Shown here piece by piece: positions 1 to 7,257 of a stretch of 7,257 nt of DNA. How positions within the stretch are numbered: position 1 is the stretch's first letter; every line of letters begins with the position of its first letter. The position numbers and the translations under genes are program-made. The DNA comes from Rhodospirillaceae bacterium (GTDB lineage: Bacteria; Pseudomonadota; Alphaproteobacteria; UBA7985). The notes under the pieces were generated by a model. The model was not told the DNA's origin and made no database searches. It saw only the letters and a program-made list of their open reading frames with translations. Location: assembly GCA_002700865.1 (NCBI GenBank), contig PAFB01000155.1, positions 1 to 7,257 on the forward strand, read 5' to 3'.

Positions 1-27
1 AAAAGGGACGCTCAGGCGTCCCTTTTT
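1..27 (-). terminator. Strong intrinsic terminator, probably bidirectional
   Basis: A perfect 11-bp stem, AAAAGGGACGC (1-11) with GCGTCCCTTTT (16-26), closes on a four-base TCAG loop. Read on the minus strand it starts about 25 bases after the glpX stop codon and ends in a run of U, so it fits the end of the fba-glpX transcript. Read on the plus strand it also ends in T5, so it could stop a transcript arriving from the left, outside the window. The AAAA/TTTT flanks are the reason for suspecting two-way function. The hairpin is read directly from the sequence; termination activity is inferred. Confidence 0.9.
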
Positions 28-51
28 CTATGACCCAGCTCGAATGCGGGC

Positions 52-978
52 TTAGAGCGTCAGTTTATGACGGCGGGGTGTCTCTTGGCCTGGGCTGAGG
101 GTCAGAATGTCAATCTGCCGCCCCTGCACCCCAGCGAGCACGTCGGTTGTCACCCCGGCAAGCACCAAATGGGAGCTTGGGGCCGCGAGGTCGTCTATGG
201 TGTAGATCTGATCCAGATCAGCCAGACCGATAGCCGCCGCACGTGACCGCTCGGCCCCATCACGGAACAGCAATCGGCCGATCATCGAACCGCCCAGCGC
301 CTGCAACCCACTGGCCGCCAGCACCCCTTCCGGCGCGCCACCACTACCAAGATAGACGTGAAACGGCGGCTCACCGGTCACAGCGTCAGGCAGCGCGGTT
401 TGCAGCGCGCCCATGACATCGCCCTCGGGGATCAGGGTCAGGTCAGCACCAACAGCCAAGGCGGCCCGTTTAGCACCCTCGTGTCGCGGGCGGTCGAGCA
501 TGACCACACGCAACGACCCTCCGACCTGCCGGGCTAACCCTCTGAGGACAGCCTCGACCGGTCGGTCCAGATCGGTGCCATCCAAGCGCAGACCCGGCCC
601 AACGGCGATTTTCTGCATATAAACATCCGGCGCATGCAGCAGTCCGCCGCGCGGGGCAACGGCCGCAACACAGAGTGCGCCCGGGCGATTTTCGGCGCAC
701 AGCGTGGTTCCTTCAAGGGGATCAACGGCGATGTCCACGGCAGCACTGCCAGGATCACCGTTGCCGACTTCCTCGCCGATAAACAGCATGGGCGCTTCGT
801 CGCGCTCCCCTTCACCGATGACGATCCGGCCCGCCATTGGGGCCTGGGCAAAGACGCGACGCATCGCCTCCACGGCGGCGGCATCGGCAGCTTCCTTGTC
901 GCCACGTCCCACCCACGGCTGACAGGCGAGCGCTGCAGCGGCACAGGCGCGTTCGAAATGAGGGATCAGGTCGATCAT
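52..978 (-). CDS. glpX: Class II fructose-1,6-bisphosphatase (GlpX)
   Basis: This cytoplasmic enzyme hydrolyses fructose-1,6-bisphosphate to fructose-6-phosphate and phosphate, the committed late step of gluconeogenesis. The 308-residue protein is close to the usual GlpX length and collinear with it. Visible family motifs are GRGDKEAAD (24-32, metal Asp27), GEGERDEAPML (55-65), VDPLEGTT (85-92, Asp86 and Glu89), YMQKIAVGP (120-128), RPRH (163-166) and GGAPEG (213-218, Glu217). These match the metal- and substrate-binding positions known for E. coli GlpX. The ATG lies inside the stop of the upstream aldolase gene (ATGA overlap), so translation is probably coupled to it. The reading frame ends just before the terminator at 1-27. 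Some members of this family also act on sedoheptulose-1,7-bisphosphate; no Calvin-cycle gene is visible here, so gluconeogenesis is the simpler reading. Identity is secure. Confidence 0.96.
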   Translation of the reverse strand: MIDLIPHFERACAAAALACQPWVGRGDKEAADAAAVEAMRRVFAQAPMAGRIVIGEGERDEAPMLFIGEEVGNGDPGSAAVDIAVDPLEGTTLCAENRPGALCVAAVAPRGGLLHAPDVYMQKIAVGPGLRLDGTDLDRPVEAVLRGLARQVGGSLRVVMLDRPRHEGAKRAALAVGADLTLIPEGDVMGALQTALPDAVTGEPPFHVYLGSGGAPEGVLAASGLQALGGSMIGRLLFRDGAERSRAAAIGLADLDQIYTIDDLAAPSSHLVLAGVTTDVLAGVQGRQIDILTLSPGQETPRRHKLTL

Positions 979-1970
979 GCGGCCTGACGAGCCGCCGGCG
1001 GGTTATCCGTCCCTGAAGCGGCTTCCTGCGCGGCCTGCGCCTGGTAGATCTCGATCAGCTGATCGAGCAACGCCAACGCCTCATTGCGGGAGCGCTGAAA
1101 GGCATTGCGACCGATAATGGAACCCGAGCCGCCACCCTTGGCAATAGCGGCGATTTCTTCGGCCACGGCGTCATTGCCCTTGGCTTCACCCCCGGAGAAA
1201 ATCACGATCCGGCGACCATCAAAGGCGGATTGGATGACGTGGGAAATGCGGTCTTCCAGACGGCTCCAGTCGTGGCCTTCATAGTGCTTCTTCGCCGCGT
1301 CCTGTTCGATCCGGGTCCTGGGTGGCTTAACCTTGATGACGTGCGCGCCCATCAGTGCCGCGATATGCGCAGCGTAGGCGATAACGTCGAGGCTGGTCTC
1401 ACCGTCCTTGCTCAGCCCGCCGCCACGCGGATAGCTCCACACCACCACAGCCAGGCCAGCGTCGCGCGCGTCCTTGGTCAGCTGTCGGAGCTTTTCCTGC
1501 ATGTCGAATTGCTGGTCAGAGCCGGGATAGAGCGTGTAGCCGACCGCAGCGCAGCCCAGCCGCAGCGCGTCTTCGACACTGCCAGTCAAGGCTTGATCCG
1601 CATTCAGCGCGTGGCTGTTCGAGCTGTTGACCTTCAGGATCGTTGGAATCTGCCCGGCAAAGCGCCCTGCGCCCGCCGACAGCAACCCGATGGGCGCGGC
1701 AAAGGCGTTCAAACCAGCGTCAATGGCAAGCTGCCAATGGTAAAGCGGATCATAGCCAACCGGATTGGGGGCAAAGGAGCGCGCAGGGCCGTGCTCAAAG
1801 CCCTGATCAACGGGCAGAATGACCATTTTCCCAGTGCCGGCCAACCGTCCGTGGTTGAGCATCTGCACAAGCTTGGCGCGAGTGCCGGGGTTTTCAGAAT
1901 CGTAGTTTTCAAGGATGGCGGAAACAGCAGGGCTCAAGCTCACGGCGGGCGTTCCTCGGTCTGTTGGCAT
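975..1970 (-). CDS. fba: Class I fructose-bisphosphate aldolase (DhnA/FbaB family)
   Basis: This Schiff-base (metal-independent) aldolase interconverts fructose-1,6-bisphosphate with dihydroxyacetone phosphate and glyceraldehyde-3-phosphate. With glpX directly downstream, the condensing direction is the likely one. The chosen start gives 331 residues. Landmarks are VDQGFEHGP (54-62), LKVNSSNSH (112-120), VVWSYPRGGG (176-185), IKVKPP (212-217, carrying the probable Schiff-base lysine), FSGGEAKG (258-265) and SIIGRNAFQR (284-293); the last two are the expected phosphate-binding loops. The frame stays open upstream to a GTG at 2102, which would add 44 residues. I prefer the ATG at 1970 because homologues begin near there and an AGG lies 6 bases before it; the extra stretch does not look like aldolase. 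The last 20 or so residues are an Ala/Gln-rich tail outside the barrel. The stop overlaps the glpX start by four bases. Confidence 0.93.
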   Translation of the reverse strand: MPTDRGTPAVSLSPAVSAILENYDSENPGTRAKLVQMLNHGRLAGTGKMVILPVDQGFEHGPARSFAPNPVGYDPLYHWQLAIDAGLNAFAAPIGLLSAGAGRFAGQIPTILKVNSSNSHALNADQALTGSVEDALRLGCAAVGYTLYPGSDQQFDMQEKLRQLTKDARDAGLAVVVWSYPRGGGLSKDGETSLDVIAYAAHIAALMGAHVIKVKPPRTRIEQDAAKKHYEGHDWSRLEDRISHVIQSAFDGRRIVIFSGGEAKGNDAVAEEIAAIAKGGGSGSIIGRNAFQRSRNEALALLDQLIEIYQAQAAQEAASGTDNPPAARQAA

Positions 1971-2103
1971 CAAGTGCCTGACCCTAGACAGGCACCGTCT
2001 GCATGGACCACTGTTCAGGTCCCAATCCCGTGCGCATAACCGCGTCCCGTGCCCTATTCTGGAATCAAATTCAATGCTTCCGGAAAGGTTCTTGAACCAC
2101 ACA
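1971..2103. other. lldD-fba spacer with kinase-like residual reading frame and three palindromes
   Basis: This is the longest gap in the window (133 bases). On the minus strand it is open in frame with fba. The part at 2043-2102 reads VWFKNLSGSIEFDSRIGHGT, which resembles the G2 ATP-binding box of histidine kinases (pattern GxIxxxSxxGxGT). Palindromes cluster at its right edge: TTCCGGAA (2078-2085), GGTTC-TT-GAACC (2087-2098) and ATTACATGTAAT (2103-2114), the last one covering the lldD stop codon. No convincing -10/-35 pair is visible, although the spacing leaves room for a separate fba promoter. A decayed gene end, an unused aldolase extension or pure chance are all possible. Confidence 0.35.
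1974..1995 (-). promoter_or_regulatory. Perfect inverted repeat next to the fba start (operator or RNA hairpin)
   Basis: GTGCCTG (1974-1980) and CAGGCAC (1989-1995) are perfect 7-bp complements around an 8-base spacer, ending only three bases before the fba ATG. In the mRNA this would be a hairpin with AGGG in its loop. Its downstream arm contains the AGG that is the best-placed ribosome-binding element, 6 bases from the ATG. Folding could therefore hide the ribosome-binding site. As DNA, the two-fold symmetry with arm centres 15 bp apart would also suit a dimeric repressor. The repeat is seen directly; either role is inferred. Confidence 0.5.
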
Positions 2104-3270
2104 TTACATGTAATCGTTTGCCGTTAGCTCACTCTTGGGAATCAGGTTATCGAGATTGACTTGCTCGATGTCCCTGCGGCCGCACAGCGCCATTGTGACA
2201 TCCATTTCCTTCTGGATGATCTCCAAGGCTTTGGTCACGCCCTGCTGCCCCATGGCCCCCAAGCCATAGAGGAAGGCGCGGCCGATATAGGTGCCCTTTG
2301 CGCCCAGCGCCATGGCCTTGAGTACGTCCTGACCGGAGCGAATACCGCCATCCATATGGACTTCGACCTGATCACCCACGGCCTCGACAATACCCGGCAA
2401 CTTGGCAATGGACGACCGCGCACCGTCGAGCTGGCGGCCACCGTGGTTGGACACAATAATGGCGTCCGCCCCTGTTTTCACAGCCATGCGCGCGTCTTCT
2501 TCGTCCAGAATGCCCTTGATGATCAGCTTGCGGTCCCAGCGCTCCTTGATCCACGCCACATCGTCCCAGCTCAGTCTCGGGTCGAACTGCGACGCGGTCC
2601 ACTTGGCCAGCGAGGACAGGCCGTCCACGGTATCAACGTGCCCATCGATGTTGCGGAAGGTGCGCCGCTTGGTTCCCAGCATACCCAGCGACCAGCGGGG
2701 CTTCATCGCCATGTCGATCATGTTGGGCACGGTCAGCTTGGGCGGGGCGGATAGACCGTTGACCACGTCTTTATGGCGCTGTCCGAGGATCTGCAGGTCC
2801 ATGGTCACCATCAGCGCCGAGCAACCGGCAACGTGCGCGCGCTTGATCAGGCGCTCGATATAATCCCGGTCACGCATGAAGTACAGCTGGAACCAGAACG
2901 GCTTGGTGGTGTGTTCAGCCACGTCTTCGATGGAGCATATTGACATGGTGGACAGGGTAAAAGGCACCCCAAAGGCTTCCGCTGCCTTGGCCGCCAATAT
3001 CTCACCATCTGCGTGTTGCATCCCGGTCAGACCCGTTGGCGCTAGCGCCACTGGCATGGTGACGTCCTCGCCCACCATCTTCGTGGCAAGGTTGCGCCCT
3101 TCCATATCCACAGCGATGCGCTGACGCAGGCGGATTTTTTCGAAGTCGGAGGAGTTCTCGCGATAGGTCTGCTCTGTCCACGAACCGCTGTCAGCGTAGT
3201 CGTAAAACATTTTTGGCACCCGCTGCTTGGCCAGCAGCCGCAGATCTTCGATTGTGGTGATTACCGGCAT
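2104..3270 (-). CDS. lldD: FMN-dependent L-lactate dehydrogenase / alpha-hydroxy-acid oxidase
   Basis: This enzyme oxidises L-lactate (or a close 2-hydroxy acid) to pyruvate using FMN, in lldD relatives passing electrons to the respiratory chain at the inner face of the membrane. The 388-residue protein covers the whole family barrel. Residues matching the glycolate-oxidase active site by eye are Tyr25 (FYDYADSG), Tyr130 (WFQLY), Asp158, Arg165 (LGQRHKD), Lys252 (IIKGI), and His276 and Arg279 in SNHGGRQLDG. The C-terminal flavin-phosphate region DGGIRSG (307-313) and GRAFLYGLG (330-338) is intact. All catalytic positions are present, so it should be active. The start at MPVITTIEDL fits homologues, but its upstream ribosome-binding site is weak. 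It lies 63 bases after aacS and probably shares its transcript. Sequence alone cannot separate lactate from glycolate or mandelate as substrate; the LRQRI and ALAPTGLTGM style favours lactate. Confidence 0.88.
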   Translation of the reverse strand: MPVITTIEDLRLLAKQRVPKMFYDYADSGSWTEQTYRENSSDFEKIRLRQRIAVDMEGRNLATKMVGEDVTMPVALAPTGLTGMQHADGEILAAKAAEAFGVPFTLSTMSICSIEDVAEHTTKPFWFQLYFMRDRDYIERLIKRAHVAGCSALMVTMDLQILGQRHKDVVNGLSAPPKLTVPNMIDMAMKPRWSLGMLGTKRRTFRNIDGHVDTVDGLSSLAKWTASQFDPRLSWDDVAWIKERWDRKLIIKGILDEEDARMAVKTGADAIIVSNHGGRQLDGARSSIAKLPGIVEAVGDQVEVHMDGGIRSGQDVLKAMALGAKGTYIGRAFLYGLGAMGQQGVTKALEIIQKEMDVTMALCGRRDIEQVNLDNLIPKSELTANDYM

Positions 3271-3296
3271 AGAACTGTCTTTGATCAGTGGACTTT

Positions 3297-3326
3297 ACCC
3301 GCGCACCTTAGCGCATGCGCGCGGGT
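3297..3326 (-). other. Stable hairpin in the aacS-lldD gap
   Basis: ACCCGCGC (3297-3304) pairs perfectly with GCGCGGGT (3319-3326) around a 14-base loop. The loop end overlaps a nested palindrome, GCGCATGCGC (3311-3320), that would compete for folding. It lies in the minus-strand transcript 7 bases past the aacS stop and about 26 bases before the lldD start. No U-run follows (the next bases are AAAG), so it is not a standard intrinsic terminator. A role in protecting the aacS 3' end or in damping read-through into lldD is inference. Confidence 0.5.
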
Positions 3327-3333
3327 CTGTAAG

Positions 3334-5298
<1,965 letters not shown>

Positions 5299-5371
5299 GG
5301 GGTGGATCCCTCGATCTTTGGTCGTCTACTTATTAATCTTGCGTTCAACCAGTTAGTACAGGGCATATTTC
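5299..5371. promoter_or_regulatory. Divergent promoter region between aacS and the ggt-like gene
   Basis: These 73 bases must contain the start signals for both directions, unless the transcripts begin inside the opposing genes. The middle (about 5326-5340, ACTTATTAATCTT) is clearly more AT-rich than the surroundings. Ribosome-binding sites are visible at both edges: GAGGG on the minus strand at 5308-5312 for aacS, and AGGG at 5360-5363 for the plus-strand gene, 8 bases before its ATG. I could not pick convincing -35/-10 pairs or an operator. Confidence 0.5.
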
Positions 5372-6976
5372 ATGCGTAATTTTGAACTTCCCGGCCGATC
5401 TACAGTTATGGCTGAAACCGGAGCGGTTGCAACGTCTCATCCACTGGCGACCTCGGCGGCGCTTCGCGTTCTGATGGATGGTGGCAATGCAGTTGATGCA
5501 GCGATTACGGCTGTGTTGGTCCTGTGCGTGGTGGAACCGCAATCTGTGGGCATCGGCGGCGATATGTTTGCGCTCTACGCAGAGGGCGGACGTCTGCCGG
5601 TCCATGGGCTGAATGCGTCGGGTCGCTCGCCCAGGGCGGCCAGCTTTGAAGACGTGAGCGCGGCTTTCCCTGGTGCTGTCAAACCGGTACGCAACCATCC
5701 GCACGCGGTGACCGTCCCCGGCGCGGTTGATGGTTACCTGACCCTGTTGGAGCGCTTTGGCACCTATGGCATCGATCGTGCCATCGAACCGGCTCGACGC
5801 TATGCCGCTGACGGCTTCCCAGTGCACGACCGCGTACGCAGCGACTGGCGGCTGGAAGTCGAGCTGATTAAACAAGATCCGGACGCCGTCGCTGCCCTGC
5901 TCGCCGGCGGCAGACTGCCCGCGCTGGGCCAGCGCATGGCCTTCCCCGCGCTCGCCCGAACACTAGCCGAAATCGGTGCCAAAGGGCGCTCCGGGTTCTA
6001 TGACGGCTGGGTTCTGGAAGACATGCTGAGCAAATTGAACGCTGGCGGGGGCCTGCACCAGGCCGCAGACTTCTCGGCCACGGAAAGCAGCTGGGTGGAC
6101 CCGATCAGTACCGACTACAAGGGCTATCAGCTTTGGGAGATCCCGCCGAACGGTCAGGGGCTGGTGGCGCTGGAAATCCTGCAGATCCTACAAAGGTTGG
6201 AGGCTGCATCGGGCGATCCGCTATCGCTGACTCGTTTTCACCAGCAAATCGAAGCCTCGCACCTGGGTTACGCCGACCGCGATGCGTTCTTCGCCGAACT
6301 GCGGGACATGCCAACAACGGTTGATGCCGTGCTCGACCCCGCCCGCATGGATGCGCAAGCGGCACGAATTACCATGGATGGCACGCTCTCGCCGGTGCCC
6401 GTACCGGACTATCCGGGGCAGAGTGATACGGTCTACCTCACCGTGGTTGATCGCGACCGTAATGCGGTCAGCTTGATATCTTCGGTGTTCGACAGCTTTG
6501 GCTCCACCATCACCGCGCCGAAATCAGGCGTGGTGTTCCAGAACCGGGGCCGCAGCTTCCGCATCGATGACCCCAACCACCCCAACGCCTACGGCCCGGC
6601 CAAGCGCCCCATGCACACCATCATTCCGGCGATGCTGACCCGCGGGGACGCGGTGCAAATGTCTTTTGGCGTCATGGGCGCGGACTACCAGCCTCAGGGT
6701 CAGGCGCACGTACTCACCTCGATGATCGACTACGGTCTGGATATACAGGCGGCCTTGGACCTCCCCCGCGTGCACGCCTCGCCCAAAACCGGCGGCGTAC
6801 AGTGTGAGGCGGGCATCCCGCCGATGCTGCGTCAGGGCTTGCAGGATCTCGGGCACCGGCTGGAAATCCCCGAAAAGGCCATTGGCGGGGGCCAGGGGAT
6901 ATGGCTGCACCACGACACTGGTTTTCTCTCCGCCGGCTCAGACCCGCGCAAGGACGGGCAAGCTGCGGGGTTTTAG
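5372..6976 (+). CDS. Gamma-glutamyltransferase-family Ntn hydrolase, substrate uncertain
   Basis: This is a member of the GGT superfamily, made as one chain that cuts itself to expose an N-terminal threonine. The 534-residue protein shows the family signatures ATSHPLATSAAL (20-31), GGNAVDAAI (37-45), VEPQSVGIGGD (54-64) and TVPGAVDGY (114-122). The cleavage site is SDTVYLTVVD (351-360), with Thr353 as the predicted nucleophile. This divides it into a large part of about 352 residues and a small part of about 182. There is no signal peptide, so it is probably cytoplasmic, unlike periplasmic E. coli GGT. Most residues that hold the gamma-glutamyl group in E. coli GGT are replaced (see findings), and KRPMHTIIPA (411-420) stands where the double-serine oxyanion motif would be. 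This pattern is typical of YwrD-like and HpxW (oxamate amidohydrolase) relatives. Membership is secure; calling it a true glutathione-cleaving ggt would be unsafe. The ATG start is supported by AGGG 8 bases upstream and by the common RxFxLPGRS opening. Confidence 0.9.
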   Translation: MRNFELPGRSTVMAETGAVATSHPLATSAALRVLMDGGNAVDAAITAVLVLCVVEPQSVGIGGDMFALYAEGGRLPVHGLNASGRSPRAASFEDVSAAFPGAVKPVRNHPHAVTVPGAVDGYLTLLERFGTYGIDRAIEPARRYAADGFPVHDRVRSDWRLEVELIKQDPDAVAALLAGGRLPALGQRMAFPALARTLAEIGAKGRSGFYDGWVLEDMLSKLNAGGGLHQAADFSATESSWVDPISTDYKGYQLWEIPPNGQGLVALEILQILQRLEAASGDPLSLTRFHQQIEASHLGYADRDAFFAELRDMPTTVDAVLDPARMDAQAARITMDGTLSPVPVPDYPGQSDTVYLTVVDRDRNAVSLISSVFDSFGSTITAPKSGVVFQNRGRSFRIDDPNHPNAYGPAKRPMHTIIPAMLTRGDAVQMSFGVMGADYQPQGQAHVLTSMIDYGLDIQAALDLPRVHASPKTGGVQCEAGIPPMLRQGLQDLGHRLEIPEKAIGGGQGIWLHHDTGFLSAGSDPRKDGQAAGF

Positions 6977-7257
6977 GTCCGGAACCTCGATAGATCGCGG
7001 ATCTGCGATAGGGGCACCATCACGAAATCCCGCTCGAACATGCGCGGATGCGGCAGGATCGGCGGGCCAACCGGGTCGCTGATGTCGTCAACCATCAGCA
7101 GGTCCAGATCCAGGATCCGCGCGGCGTTCCGCACCGTCCGAACGCGCCCAAAATCCGCTTCGATGACGTGCAAACCAGACAGTATTTCAGCGGGTTGCAG
7201 GGCCGACTCGATTTCACAAACCGCGTTTTGGTACCAAGGCTGGTCCGATTTGGGTAC
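6973..7257 (-). CDS. folK: FolK, 3' part (dihydropteridine pyrophosphokinase), cut by window end
   Basis: This enzyme (2-amino-4-hydroxy-6-hydroxymethyldihydropteridine pyrophosphokinase) transfers pyrophosphate from ATP to the pterin alcohol just before dihydropteroate synthase in folate synthesis. Only the last 94 codons are in the window. The frame is open to the final base, so the gene starts to the right of it. Visible motifs, numbered within this fragment, are DQPWYQNAV (5-13), FGRVRTVRNAARILDLDLL (36-54, with metal-binding Asp50 and Asp52) and LPHPRMFERDFVMVPL (68-83). The common PRTLDLD reads ARILDLD here, a mild variation. The missing N-terminus should hold the LGSNxGD opening. The TTG at 7171-7173 is an internal codon and not the start. 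The stop codon overlaps that of the convergent ggt-like gene by four bases. No terminator is visible between the two. Confidence 0.93.
   Translation of the reverse strand, partial: VPKSDQPWYQNAVCEIESALQPAEILSGLHVIEADFGRVRTVRNAARILDLDLLMVDDISDPVGPPILPHPRMFERDFVMVPLSQIRDLSRFRT

Noticed and set aside
1230..2039. Long plus-strand open frame (269 codons) opposite the aldolase gene
   Set aside because: It lies almost wholly antisense to a well-recognised aldolase, its protein shows no family motif, and long shadow frames are common in GC-rich DNA.
2161..2754. Plus-strand open frame (197 codons) opposite lldD
   Set aside because: It is antisense to an intact lactate dehydrogenase, has no recognisable domain and is His/Arg-rich as expected for a shadow frame.
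3274..3289. ACTG-N8-CAGT inverted repeat just upstream of lldD as a lactate-regulator operator
   Set aside because: The 4-bp arms are too short to separate from chance, and I see no match to a known LldR-type site.
3297..3326. Intrinsic terminator for aacS
   Set aside because: The stem is good, but no U-tract follows in the minus-strand direction, so it is recorded only as a hairpin.
5299..5371. Specific sigma-70 promoter hexamers such as TTGAAC or TTGCGT with AT-rich -10 candidates
   Set aside because: No pair had both an acceptable spacing and good matches, so only the region as a whole is annotated.
7171..7173. TTG as a possible start of a small 66-residue protein
   Set aside because: The frame stays open to the window end and the upstream residues continue the FolK alignment, so this is an internal leucine codon.

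Overview
The window is GC-rich bacterial DNA, packed almost edge to edge with six genes: five complete and one cut off by the right end. The protein styles (the lactate dehydrogenase signature LQILGQRHKD, the class I aldolase, the GlpX and FolK sequences) most resemble Alphaproteobacteria. That assignment is by recognition only, and I cannot name a genus.

Left part (1-5298), all on the minus strand. In transcription order it runs acetoacetyl-CoA synthetase (aacS), FMN-dependent L-lactate dehydrogenase (lldD), class I fructose-bisphosphate aldolase (fba), class II fructose-1,6-bisphosphatase (glpX). It closes with a strong intrinsic terminator at 1-27. fba and glpX overlap by four bases (ATGA), aacS and lldD are 63 bases apart, and lldD and fba are 133 bases apart. 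Together the four genes form a gluconeogenic set. Acetoacetate is activated to acetoacetyl-CoA and lactate is oxidised to pyruvate. Triose phosphates are then condensed to fructose-1,6-bisphosphate and dephosphorylated to fructose-6-phosphate.

Right part (5299-7257). A 73-base divergent intergenic region separates aacS from a plus-strand gene for a gamma-glutamyltransferase-family Ntn hydrolase. That protein has no signal peptide and has lost most of the residues that bind the gamma-glutamyl group in the E. coli enzyme, so its substrate is uncertain. It converges on the 3' part of folK (folate biosynthesis, minus strand), and the two stop codons overlap by four bases.

The non-coding signals worth attention all lie in short gaps. 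They are a perfect inverted repeat abutting the fba start codon, three palindromes clustered at the lldD stop, a hairpin between aacS and lldD, and an in-frame stretch upstream of fba that reads like the ATP-binding G2 box of a histidine kinase. I see no mobile element, CRISPR array, tRNA or rRNA, and no clearly new multi-gene system.
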